Shown one piece after another: positions 13,371 to 26,370 of a stretch of 64,000 nucleotides of DNA. Where the stretch lies: positions 3,162,001-3,226,000 of the forward strand of contig OZ059896.1 of the NCBI GenBank assembly GCA_964057225.1, given 5' to 3'. The DNA comes from Auanema rhodensis (taxonomy: Eukaryota > Nematoda > Chromadorea > Rhabditida > Rhabditidae). The position numbers were made by a program, and so were the translations under genes. A model generated the notes under the pieces. The model made no database searches. It had not been told where the DNA came from and saw only the letters and a list, made by a program, of their open reading frames with translations. Position 1 is the first letter of the stretch. Every line of letters begins with the position of its first letter.

Positions 13371-16300
13371 ATCATAACTAATTTTTGTATTGAGCGTTTC
13401 TCCATGTAGTATAGTGCATTCGATGCGGATTTTTAAGCTGCGTCGATCTGTGTTATCAGATTTGCGCTAGCTTGAAAATGCACCGAGATATCAACTGATA
13501 TAGGTTCACACTTATATCCTCGATTTTCACCGTGAAGAATTAATTTTTTTGTTGAATAACAATGTCCATCGTCTTTGTCTTGAAAAAAGGAATCTAAAAA
13601 CATCTACTTTTTGTGAAATTATTTTGAAATTTTTCGGGAAAATTTTTGTCAAAATGTTTTTGGAAGCATTGTTGAGTGTACATGGAAACTCAACATACAC
13701 TAATGCATCATTTTTCAAACGATCATAACTAATTTTTGTATTGAGCGTTTCTCCATGTAGTATAGTGCATTCGATGCGGATTTTTAAGCTGCGTCGATCT
13801 GTGTTATCAGATTTGCGCTAGCTTGAAAATGCACCGAGATATCAACTGATATAGGTTCACACTTATATCCTCGATTTTCACCGTGAAGAATTAATTTTTT
13901 TGTTGAATAACAATGTCCATCGTCTTTGTCTTGAAAAAAGGAATCTAAAAACATCTACTTTTTGTGAAATTATTTTGAAATTTTTCGGGAAAATTTTTGT
14001 CAAAATGTTTTTGGAAGCATTGTTGAGTGTACATGGAAACTCAACATACACTAATGCATCATTTTTCAAACGATCATAACTAATTTTTGTATTGAGCGTT
14101 TCTCCATGTAGTATAGTGCATTCGATGCGGATTTTTAAGCTGCGTCGATCTGTGTTATCAGATTTGCGCTAGCTTGAAAATGCACCGAGATATCAACTGA
14201 TATAGGTTCACACTTATATCCTCGATTTTCACCGTGAAGAATTAATTTTTTTGTTGAATAACAATGTCCATCGTCTTTGTCTTGAAAAAAGGAATCTAAA
14301 AACATCTACTTTTTGTGAAATTATTTTGAAATTTTTCGGGAAAATTTTTGTCAAAATGTTTTTGGAAGCATTGTTGAGTGTACATGGAAACTCAACATAC
14401 ACTAATGCATCATTTTTCAAACGATCATAACTAATTTTTGTATTGAGCGTTTCTCCATGTAGTATAGTGCATTCGATGCGGATTTTTAAGCTGCGTCGAT
14501 CTGTGTTATCAGATTTGCGCTAGCTTGAAAATGCACCGAGATATCAACTGATATAGGTTCACACTTATATCCTCGATTTTCACCGTGAAGAATTAATTTT
14601 TTTGTTGAATAACAATGTCCATCGTCTTTGTCTTGAAAAAAGGAATCTAAAAACATCTACTTTTTGTGAAATTATTTTGAAATTTTTCGGGAAAATTTTT
14701 GTCAAAATGTTTTTGGAAGCATTGTTGAGTGTACATGGAAACTCAACATACACTAATGCATCATTTTTCAAACGATCATAACTAATTTTTGTATTGAGCG
14801 TTTCTCCATGTAGTATAGTGCATTCGATGCGGATTTTTAAGCTGCGTCGATCTGTGTTATCAGATTTGCGCTAGCTTGAAAATGCACCGAGATATCAACT
14901 GATATAGGTTCACACTTATATCCTCGATTTTCACCGTGAAGAATTAATTTTTTTGTTGAATAACAATGTCCATCGTCTTTGTCTTGAAAAAAGGAATCTA
15001 AAAACATCTACTTTTTGTGAAATTATTTTGAAATTTTTCGGGAAAATTTTTGTCAAAATGTTTTTGGAAGCATTGTTGAGTGTACATGGAAACTCAACAT
15101 ACACTAATGCATCATTTTTCAAACGATCATAACTAATTTTTGTATTGAGCGTTTCTCCATGTAGTATAGTGCATTCGATGCGGATTTTTAAGCTGCGTCG
15201 ATCTGTGTTATCAGATTTGCGCTAGCTTGAAAATGCACCGAGATATCAACTGATATAGGTTCACACTTATATCCTCGATTTTCACCGTGAAGAATTAATT
15301 TTTTTGTTGAATAACAATGTCCATCGTCTTTGTCTTGAAAAAAGGAATCTAAAAACATCTACTTTTTGTGAAATTATTTTGAAATTTTTCGGGAAAATTT
15401 TTGTCAAAATGTTTTTGGAAGCATTGTTGAGTGTACATGGAAACTCAACATACACTAATGCATCATTTTTCAAACGATCATAACTAATTTTTGTATTGAG
15501 CGTTTCTCCATGTAGTATAGTGCATTCGATGCGGATTTTTAAGCTGCGTCGATCTGTGTTATCAGATTTGCGCTAGCTTGAAAATGCACCGAGATATCAA
15601 CTGATATAGGTTCACACTTATATCCTCGATTTTCACCGTGAAGAATTAATTTTTTTGTTGAATAACAATGTCCATCGTCTTTGTCTTGAAAAAAGGAATC
15701 TAAAAACATCTACTTTTTGTGAAATTATTTTGAAATTTTTCGGGAAAATTTTTGTCAAAATGTTTTTGGAAGCATTGTTGAGTGTACATGGAAACTCAAC
15801 ATACACTAATGCATCATTTTTCAAACGATCATAACTAATTTTTGTATTGAGCGTTTCTCCATGTAGTATAGTGCATTCGATGCGGATTTTTAAGCTGCGT
15901 CGATCTGTGTTATCAGATTTGCGCTAGCTTGAAAATGCACCGAGATATCAACTGATATAGGTTCACACTTATATCCTCGATTTTCACCGTGAAGAATTAA
16001 TTTTTTTGTTGAATAACAATGTCCATCGTCTTTGTCTTGAAAAAAGGAATCTAAAAACATCTACTTTTTGTGAAATTATTTTGAAATTTTTCGGGAAAAT
16101 TTTTGTCAAAATGTTTTTGGAAGCATTGTTGAGTGTACATGGAAACTCAACATACACTAATGCATCATTTTTCAAACGATCATAACTAATTTTTGTATTG
16201 AGCGTTTCTCCATGTAGTATAGTGCATTCGATGCGGATTTTTAAGCTGCGTCGATCTGTGTTATCAGATTTGCGCTAGCTTGAAAATGCACCGAGATATC

Positions 16301-19300
16301 AACTGATATAGGTTCACACTTATATCCTCGATTTTCACCGTGAAGAATTAATTTTTTTGTTGAATAACAATGTCCATCGTCTTTGTCTTGAAAAAAGGAA
16401 TCTAAAAACATCTACTTTTTGTGAAATTATTTTGAAATTTTTCGGGAAAATTTTTGTCAAAATGTTTTTGGAAGCATTGTTGAGTGTACATGGAAACTCA
16501 ACATACACTAATGCATCATTTTTCAAACGATCATAACTAATTTTTGTATTGAGCGTTTCTCCATGTAGTATAGTGCATTCGATGCGGATTTTTAAGCTGC
16601 GTCGATCTGTGTTATCAGATTTGCGCTAGCTTGAAAATGCACCGAGATATCAACTGATATAGGTTCACACTTATATCCTCGATTTTCACCGTGAAGAATT
16701 AATTTTTTCGTTGAATAACATTGTCCATCGTCTTTGTCTTGAAAAAAGGAATCTAAAAACATCTACTTTTTGTGAAATTATTTTGAAATTTTTCGGGAAA
16801 ATTTTTGTCAAAATGTTTTTGGATGCATTGTTGAGTGTACATGAAAACTCAACATACACTAATGCATCATTTTTCAAACGATCATAACTAATTTTTGTAT
16901 TGAGCGTTTCTCCATGTAGTATAGTGCATTCGATGCGGATTTTTAAGCTGCGTCGATCTGTGTTATCAGATTTGCGCTAGCTTGAAAATGCACCGAGATA
17001 TCAACTGATATAGGTTCACACTTATATCCTCGATTTTCACCGTGAAGAATTAATTTTTTTGTTGAATAACAATGTCCATCGTCTTTGTCTTGAAAAAAGG
17101 AATCTAAAAACATCTACTTTTTGTGAAATTATTTTGAAATTTTTCGGGAAAATTTTTGTCAAAATGTTTTTGGAAGCATTGTTGAGTGTACATGGAAACT
17201 CAACATACACTAATGCATCATTTTTCAAACGATCATAACTAATTTTTGTATTGAGCGTTTCTCCATGTAGTATAGTGCATTCGATGCGGATTTTTAAGCT
17301 GCGTCGATCTGTGTTATCAGATTTGCGCTAGCTTGAAAATGCACCGAGATATCAACTGATATAGGTTCACACTTATATCCTCGATTTTCACCGTGAAGAA
17401 TTAATTTTTTTGTTGAATAACAATGTCCATCGTCTTTGTCTTGAAAAAAGGAATCTAAAAACATCTACTTTTTGTGAAATTATTTTGAAATTTTTCGGGA
17501 AAATTTTTGTCAAAATGTTTTTGGAAGCATTGTTGAGTGTACATGGAAACTCAACATACACTAATGCATCATTTTTCAAACGATCATAACTAATTTTTGT
17601 ATTGAGCGTTTCTCCATGTAGTATAGTGCATTCGATGCGGATTTTTAAGCTGCGTCGATCTGTGTTATCAGATTTGCGCTAGCTTGAAAATGCACCGAGA
17701 TATCAACTGATATAGGTTCACACTTATATCCTCGATTTTCACCGTGAAGAATTAATTTTTTCGTTGAATAACATTGTCCATCGTCTTTGTCTTGAAAAAA
17801 GGAATCTAAAAACATCTACTTTTTGTGAAATTATTTTGAAATTTTTCGGGAAAATTTTTGTCAAAATGTTTTTGGATGCATTGTTGAGTGTACATGAAAA
17901 CTCAACATACACTAATGCATCATTTTTCAAACGATCATAACTAATTTTTGTATTGAGCGTTTCTCCATGTAGTATAGTGCATTCGATGCGGATTTTTAAG
18001 CTGCGTCGATCTGTGTTATCAGATTTGCGCTAGCTTGAAAATGCACCGAGATATCAACTGATATAGGTTCACACTTATATCCTCGATTTTCACCGTGAAG
18101 AATTAATTTTTTCGTTGAATAACATTGTCCATCGTCTTTGTCTTGAAAAAAGGAATCTAAAAACATCTACTTTTTGTGAAATTATTTTGAAATTTTTCGG
18201 GAAAATTTTTGTCAAAATGTTTTTGGATGCATTGTTGAGTGTACATGAAAACTCAACATACACTAATGCATCATTTTTCAAACGATCATAACTAATTTTT
18301 GTATTGAGCGTTTCTCCATGTAGTATAGTGCATTCGATGCGGATTTTTAAGCTGCGTCGATCTGTGTTATCAGATTTGCGCTAGCTTGAAAATGCACCGA
18401 GATATCAACTGATATAGGTTCACACTTATATCCTCGATTTTCACCGTGAAGAATTAATTTTTTTGTTGAATAACAATGTCCATCGTCTTTGTCTTGAAAA
18501 AAGGAATCTAAAAACATCTACTTTTTGTGAAATTATTTTGAAATTTTTCGGGAAAATTTTTGTCAAAATGTTTTTGGAAGCATTGTTGAGTGTACATGGA
18601 AACTCAACATACACTAATGCATCATTTTTCAAACGATCATAACTAATTTTTGTATTGAGCGTTTCTCCATGTAGTATAGTGCATTCGATGCGGATTTTTA
18701 AGCTGCGTCGATCTGTGTTATCAGATTTGCGCTAGCTTGAAAATGCACCGAGATATCAACTGATATAGGTTCACACTTATATCCTCGATTTTCACCGTGA
18801 AGAATTAATTTTTTTGTTGAATAACAATGTCCATCGTCTTTGTCTTGAAAAAAGGAATCTAAAAACATCTACTTTTTGTGAAATTATTTTGAAATTTTTC
18901 GGGAAAATTTTTGTCAAAATGTTTTTGGAAGCATTGTTGAGTGTACATGGAAACTCAACATACACTAATGCATCATTTTTCAAACGATCATAACTAATTT
19001 TTGTATTGAGCGTTTCTCCATGTAGTATAGTGCATTCGATGCGGATTTTTAAGCTGCGTCGATCTGTGTTATCAGATTTGCGCTAGCTTGAAAATGCACC
19101 GAGATATCAACTGATATAGGTTCACACTTATATCCTCGATTTTCACCGTGAAGAATTAATTTTTTCGTTGAATAACATTGTCCATCGTCTTTGTCTTGAA
19201 AAAAGGAATCTAAAAACATCTACTTTTTGTGAAATTATTTTGAAATTTTTCGGGAAAATTTTTGTCAAAATGTTTTTGGATGCATTGTTGAGTGTACATG

Positions 19301-22300
19301 AAAACTCAACATACACTAATGCATCATTTTTCAAACGATCATAACTAATTTTTGTATTGAGCGTTTCTCCATGTAGTATAGTGCATTCGATGCGGATTTT
19401 TAAGCTGCGTCGATCTGTGTTATCAGATTTGCGCTAGCTTGAAAATGCACCGAGATATCAACTGATATAGGTTCACACTTATATCCTCGATTTTCACCGT
19501 GAAGAATTAATTTTTTCGTTGAATAACATTGTCCATCGTCTTTGTCTTGAAAAAAGGAATCTAAAAACATCTACTTTTTGTGAAATTATTTTGAAATTTT
19601 TCGGGAAAATTTTTGTCAAAATGTTTTTGGATGCATTGTTGAGTGTACATGAAAACTCAACATACACTAATGCATCATTTTTCAAACGATCATAACTAAT
19701 TTTTGTATTGAGCGTTTCTCCATGTAGTATAGTGCATTCGATGCGGATTTTTAAGCTGCGTCGATCTGTGTTATCAGATTTGCGCTAGCTTGAAAATGCA
19801 CCGAGATATCAACTGATATAGGTTCACACTTATATCCTCGATTTTCACCGTGAAGAATTAATTTTTTTGTTGAATAACAATGTCCATCGTCTTTGTCTTG
19901 AAAAAAGGAATCTAAAAACATCTACTTTTTGTGAAATTATTTTGAAATTTTTCGGGAAAATTTTTGTCAAAATGTTTTTGGAAGCATTGTTGAGTGTACA
20001 TGGAAACTCAACATACACTAATGCATCATTTTTCAAACGATCATAACTAATTTTTGTATTGAGCGTTTCTCCATGTAGTATAGTGCATTCGATGCGGATT
20101 TTTAAGCTGCGTCGATCTGTGTTATCAGATTTGCGCTAGCTTGAAAATGCACCGAGATATCAACTGATATAGGTTCACACTTATATCCTCGATTTTCACC
20201 GTGAAGAATTAATTTTTTTGTTGAATAACAATGTCCATCGTCTTTGTCTTGAAAAAAAGGAATCTAAAAACATCTACTTTTTGTGAAATTATTTTGAAAT
20301 TTTTCGGGAAAATTTTTGTCAAAATGTTTTTGGAAGCATTGTTGAGTGTACATGGAAACTCAACATACACTAATGCATCATTTTTCAAACGATCATAACT
20401 AATTTTTGTATTGAGCGTTTCTCCATGTAGTATAGTGCATTCGATGCGGATTTTTAAGCTGCGTCGATCTGTGTTATCAGATTTGCGCTAGCTTGAAAAT
20501 GCACCGAGATATCAACTGATATAGGTTCACACTTATATCCTCGATTTTCACCGTGAAGAATTAATTTTTTTGTTGAATAACAATGTCCATCGTCTTTGTC
20601 TTGAAAAAAGGAATCTAAAAACATCTACTTTTTGTGAAATTATTTTGAAATTTTTCGGGAAAATTTTTGTCAAAATGTTTTTGGAAGCATTGTTGAGTGT
20701 ACATGGAAACTCAACATACACTAATGCATCATTTTTCAAACGATCATAACTAATTTTTGTATTGAGCGTTTCTCCATGTAGTATAGTGCATTCGATGCGG
20801 ATTTTTAAGCTGCGTCGATCTGTGTTATCAGATTTGCGCTAGCTTGAAAATGCACCGAGATATCAACTGATATAGGTTCACACTTATATCCTCGATTTTC
20901 ACCGTGAAGAATTAATTTTTTTGTTGAATAACAATGTCCATCGTCTTTGTCTTGAAAAAAGGAATCCAAAAACATCTACTTTTTGTGAAATTATTTTGAA
21001 ATTTTTCGGGAAAATTTTTGTCAAAATGTTTTTGGAAGCATTGTTGAGTGTACATGGAAACTCAACATACACTAATGCATCATTTTTCAAACGATCATAA
21101 CTAATTTTTGTATTGAGCGTTTCTCCATGTAGTATAGTGCATTCGATGCGGATTTTTAAGCTGCGTCGATCTGTGTTATCAGATTTGCGCTAGCTTGAAA
21201 ATGCACCGAGATATCAACTGATATAGGTTCACACTTATATCCTCGATTTTCACCGTGAAGAATTAATTTTTTTGTTGAATAACAATGTCCATCGTCTTTG
21301 TCTTGAAAAAAGGAATCTAAAAACATCTACTTTTTGTGAAATTATTTTGAAATTTTTCGGGAAAATTTTTGTCAAAATGTTTTTGGAAGCATTGTTGAGT
21401 GTACATGGAAACTCAACATACACTAATGCATCATTTTTCAAACGATCATAACTAATTTTTGTATTGAGCGTTTCTCCATGTAGTATAGTGCATTCGATGC
21501 GGATTTTTAAGCTGCGTCGATCTGTGTTATCAGATTTGCGCTAGCTTGAAAATGCACCGAGATATCAACTGATATAGGTTCACACTTATATCCTCGATTT
21601 TCACCGTGAAGAATTAATTTTTTTGTTGAATAACAATGTCCATCGTCTTTGTCTTGAAAAAAGGAATCTAAAAACATCTACTTTTTGTGAAATTATTTTG
21701 AAATTTTTCGGGAAAATTTTTGTCAAAATGTTTTTGGAAGCATTGTTGAGTGTACATGGAAACTCAACATACACTAATGCATCATTTTTCAAACGATCAT
21801 AACTAATTTTTGTATTGAGCGTTTCTCCATGTAGTATAGTGCATTCGATGCGGATTTTTAAGCTGCGTCGATCTGTGTTATCAGATTTGCGCTAGCTTGA
21901 AAATGCACCGAGATATCAACTGATATAGGTTCACACTTATATCCTCGATTTTCACCGTGAAGAATTAATTTTTTTGTTGAATAACAATGTCCATCGTCTT
22001 TGTCTTGAAAAAAGGAATCTAAAAACATCTACTTTTTGTGAAATTATTTTGAAATTTTTCGGGAAAATTTTTGTCAAAATGTTTTTGGAAGCATTGTTGA
22101 GTGTACATGGAAACTCAACATACACTAATGCATCATTTTTCAAACGATCATAACTAATTTTTGTATTGAGCGTTTCTCCATGTAGTATAGTGCATTCGAT
22201 GCGGATTTTTAAGCTGCGTCGATCTGTGTTATCAGATTTGCGCTAGCTTGAAAATGCACCGAGATATCAACTGATATAGGTTCACACTTATATCCTCGAT

Positions 22301-22990
22301 TTTCACCGTGAAGAATTAATTTTTTTGTTGAATAACAATGTCCATCGTCTTTGTCTTGAAAAAAGGAATCTAAAAACATCTACTTTTTGTGAAATTATTT
22401 TGAAATTTTTCGGGAAAATTTTTGTCAAAATGTTTTTGGAAGCATTGTTGAGTGTACATGGAAACTCAACATACACTAATGCATCATTTTTCAAACGATC
22501 ATAACTAATTTTTGTATTGAGCGTTTCTCCATGTAGTATAGTGCATTCGATGCGGATTTTTAAGCTGCGTCGATCTGTGTTATCAGATTTGCGCTAGCTT
22601 GAAAATGCACCGAGATATCAACTGATATAGGTTCACACTTATATCCTCGATTTTCACCGTGAAGAATTAATTTTTTCGTTGAATAACATTGTCCATCGTC
22701 TTTGTCTTGAAAAAAGGAATCTAAAAACATCTACTTTTTGTGAAATTATTTTGAAATTTTTCGGGAAAATTTTTGTCAAAATGTTTTTGGATGCATTGTT
22801 GAGTGTACATGAAAACTCAACATACACTAATGCATCATTTTTCAAACGATCATAACTAATTTTTGTATTGAGCGTTTCTCCATGTAGTATAGTGCATTCG
22901 ATGCGGATTTTTAAGCTGCGTCGATCTGTGTTATCAGATTTGCGCTAGCTTGAAAATGCACCGAGATATCAACTGATATAGGTTCACACT
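13370..22990. repeat. SatI block 5: homogenised B-type core
   Basis: About 27 B-type monomers at a nearly constant 351-bp period. The copies from about 13370 to 16530 look identical by eye. S-type monomers are inserted at about 16686, 17739, 18090, 19143, 19494 and 22654. The copy around 20200-20390 has one extra A (GAAAAAAAGG), making it 352 bp. Such uniformity indicates very recent amplification or ongoing homogenisation, and is also where assembly copy number is least certain. Confidence 0.85.
17037..19844. repeat. SatI tetrameric higher-order repeat, B-B-S-S (1404 bp)
   Basis: Two successive four-monomer units have the order B, B, S, S. S-type monomers fall at about 17739 and 18090, and again at 19143 and 19494, exactly 1404 bp (4 x 351) later. 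S-type copies are recognised by TTTTTCGTTG, ATAACATTG, GGATGCATTG and CATGAAAACTC. The pattern fits one tandem duplication of a tetramer. Confidence 0.8.
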
Positions 22991-25330
22991 TATATCCTCG
23001 ATTTTCACCGTGAAGAATTAATTTTTTTGTTGAATAACAATGTCCATCGTCTTTGTCTTGAAAAAAGGAATCTAAAAACATCTACTTTTTGTGAAATTAT
23101 TTTGAAATTTTTCGGGAAAATTTTTGTCAAAATGTTTTTGGAAGCAATGTTGAGTGTACATGGAAACTCAACATACACTAATGCATCATTTTTCAAACGA
23201 TCATAACTAATTTTTGTATTGAGTGTTTCCCAATGTAGTATAGTGCATTCGATGTGGATTTTTAAGCTGCGTCGATCTGTGTTATCAGATTTGCGCTAGC
23301 TTAAAAATGCACCGAGATATCAACTGATATAAGTTCACACTTATATCCTCGATTTTCACCCTGAAGAATTAATTTTTTTGTTGAATAACAATGTCCATCG
23401 TCTTTGTCTTGAAAAAAGGAATCTAAAAACATCTACTTTTTGTGAAATTATTTTGAAATTTTTCGGGAAAATTTTTGTCAAAACGTTTTTGGAAGCAATG
23501 TTGAGTGTACATGGAAACTCAACATACACTAATGCATCATTTTTCAAACGATCATAACTAATTTTTGTATTGAGTGTTTCCCAATGTAGTATAGTGCATT
23601 CGATGTGGATTTTTAAGCTGCGTCGATCTGTGTTATCAGATTTGCGCTAGCTTAAAAATGCACCGAGATATCAACTGATATAAGTTCACACTTATATCCT
23701 CGATTTTCACCGTGAAGAATTAATTTTTTTGTTGAATACCAATGTCCATCGTCTTTGTCTTGAAAAAAGGAATCTAAAAACATCTACTTTTTGTGAAATT
23801 ATTTTGAAATTTTTCGGGAAAATTTTTGTCAAAATGTTTTTGGAAGCAATGTTGAGTGTACATGGAAACTCAACATACACTAATGCATCATTTTTCAAAC
23901 GATCATAACTAATTTTTGTATTGAGTGTTTCCCAATGTAGTATAGTGCATTCGATGTGGATTTTTAAGCTGCGTCGATCTGTGTTATCAGATTTGCGCTA
24001 GCTTGAAAATGCACCGAGATATCAACTGATATAGGTTCACACTTATATCCTCGATTTTCACCGTGAAGAATTAATTTTTTTGTTGAATAACAATGTCCAT
24101 CGTCTTTGTCTTGAAAAAAGGAATCTAAAAACATCTACTTTTTGTGAAATTATTTTGAAATTTTTCGGGAAAATTTTTGTCAAAATGTTTTTGGAAGCAA
24201 TGTTGAGTGTACATGGAAACTCAACATACACTAATGCATCATTTTTCAAACGATCATAACTAATTTTTGTATTGAGTGTTTCCCAATGTAGTATAGTGTA
24301 TTCGATTTGGATTTTTAAGCTGCGTCGATCTGTGTTATCAGATTTGCGCTAGCTTGAAAATGCACCGAGATATCAACTGATATAAGTTCACACTTATATC
24401 CTCGATTTTCACCGTGAAGAATTAATTTTTTTGTTGAATACCAATGTCCATCGTCTTTGTCTTGAAAAAAGGAATCTAAAAACATCTACTTTTTGTGAAA
24501 TTATTTTGAAATTTTTCGGGAAAATTTTTGTCAAAATGTTTTTGGAAGCAATGTTGAGTGTACATGGAAACTCAACATACACTAATGCATCATTTTTCAA
24601 ACGATCATAACTAATTTTTGTATTGAGTGTTTCCCAATGTAGTATAGTGCATTCGATGTGGATTTTTAAGCTGCGTCGATCTGTGTTATCAGATTTGCGC
24701 TAGCTTGAAAATGCACCGAGATATCAACTGATATAGGTTCACACTTATATCCTCGATTTTCACCGTGAAGAATTAATTTTTTTGTTGAATAACAATGTCC
24801 ATCGTCTTTGTCTTGAAAAAAGGAATCTAAAAACATCTACTTTTTGTGAAATTATTTTGAAATTTTTCGGGAAAATTTTTGTCAAAATGTTTTTGGAAGC
24901 AATGTTGAGTGTACATGGAAACTCAACATACACTAATGCATCATTTTTCAAACGATCATAACTAATTTTTGTATTGAGTGTTTCCCAATGTAGTATAGTG
25001 TATTCGATTTGGATTTTTAAGCTGCGTCGATCTGTGTTATCAGATTTGCGCTAGCTTGAAAATGCACCGAGATATCAACTGATATAGGTTCACACTTATA
25101 TCCTCGATTTTCACCGTGAAGAATTAATTTTTTTGTTGAATGACAATGTCCATCGTCTTTGTCTTGAAAAAAGGAATCTAAAAACATCTACTTTTTGTAA
25201 ATTTATTCTGAAATTTTTCGGGAAAATGTTTGTCAAAATGTTTTTGGAAGCAATGTTGAGTGTACATGGAAACTCAACATACACTAATGCATCATTTTTC
25301 AAACAATCATAACTAATTTTTGTATTGAGC
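22990..25330. repeat. SatI block 6: second copy of the A block
   Basis: Repeats the marker order of block 3 about 14051 bp downstream: CAAAACGTTTTTGG near 23480, GAATACCAATG near 23736 and 24438, and the GAATGACAATG / AAACAATCATAAC copy near 25140-25310. It also has private changes, GTGTATTCGATTTGG near 24297 and 24999, which block 3 lacks. These changes are 702 bp apart, so they spread between monomers after the block was copied. Confidence 0.8.
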
Positions 25331-26370
25331 GTTTCTTAATGTAGTATAGTACATTCGATGCGGATTTTTAAGCTGCGTCGATCTGTGTTATCAGATTTGC
25401 GCTAGCTTGAAAATGCACCGAGATATCAACTGATATAGGTTCACACTTATATCCTCGATTTTCACCGTGAAGAATTAATTTTTTTTTGTTGAATAACAAT
25501 GTCCATCGTCTTTGTCTTGAAAAGAGGAATCTAAAAACATCTACTTTTTGTGAAATTATTTTGAAATTTTTCGGGAAAATTTTTGTCAAAATGTTTTTGG
25601 AAGCATTGTTGAGTGTACATGGAAACTCAACATACACTAATGCATCATTTTTCAAACGATCATAACTAATTTTTGTATTGAGCGTTTCTCCATGTAGTAT
25701 AGTGCATTCGATGCGGATTTTTAAGCTGCGTCGATCTGTGTTATCAGATTTGCGCTAGCTTGAAAATGCACCGAGATATCAACTGATATAGGTTCACACT
25801 TATATCCTCGATTTTCACCGTGAAGAATTAATTTTTTTTTGTTGAATAACAATGTCCATCGTCTTTGTCTTGAAAAGAGGAATCTAAAAACATCTACTTT
25901 TTGTGAAATTATTTTGAAATTTTTCGGGAAAATTTTTGTCAAAATGTTTTTGGAAGCATTGTTGAGTGTACATGGAAACTCAACATACACTAATGCATCA
26001 TTTTTCAAACGATCATAACTAATTTTTGTATTGAGCGTTTCTTAATGTAGTATAGTACATTCGATGCGGATTTTTAAGCTGCGTCGATCTGTGTTATCAG
26101 ATTTGCGCTAGCTTAAAAATGAACCGAGATATCAACTGATATAGGTTCACACTTATATCCTCGATTTTCACCGTGAAGAATTAATTTTTTTTTGTTGAAT
26201 AACAATGTCCATCGTCTTTGTCTTGAAAAGAGGAATCTAAAAACATCTACTTTTTGTGAAATTATTTTGAAATTTTTCGGGAAAATTTTTGTCAAAATGT
26301 TTTTGGAAGCATTGTTGAGTGTACATGGAAACTCAACATACACTAATGCATCATTTTTCAAACGATCATA
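25330..26370. repeat. SatI block 7: second copy of the 353-bp monomer block
   Basis: Three 353-bp monomers with the extra T pair and TTGAAAAGAGG, ending in the GCTTAAAAATGAACCG variant near 26115. It corresponds to 11270-13370 but lacks the extra 704-bp dimer. Confidence 0.8.
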
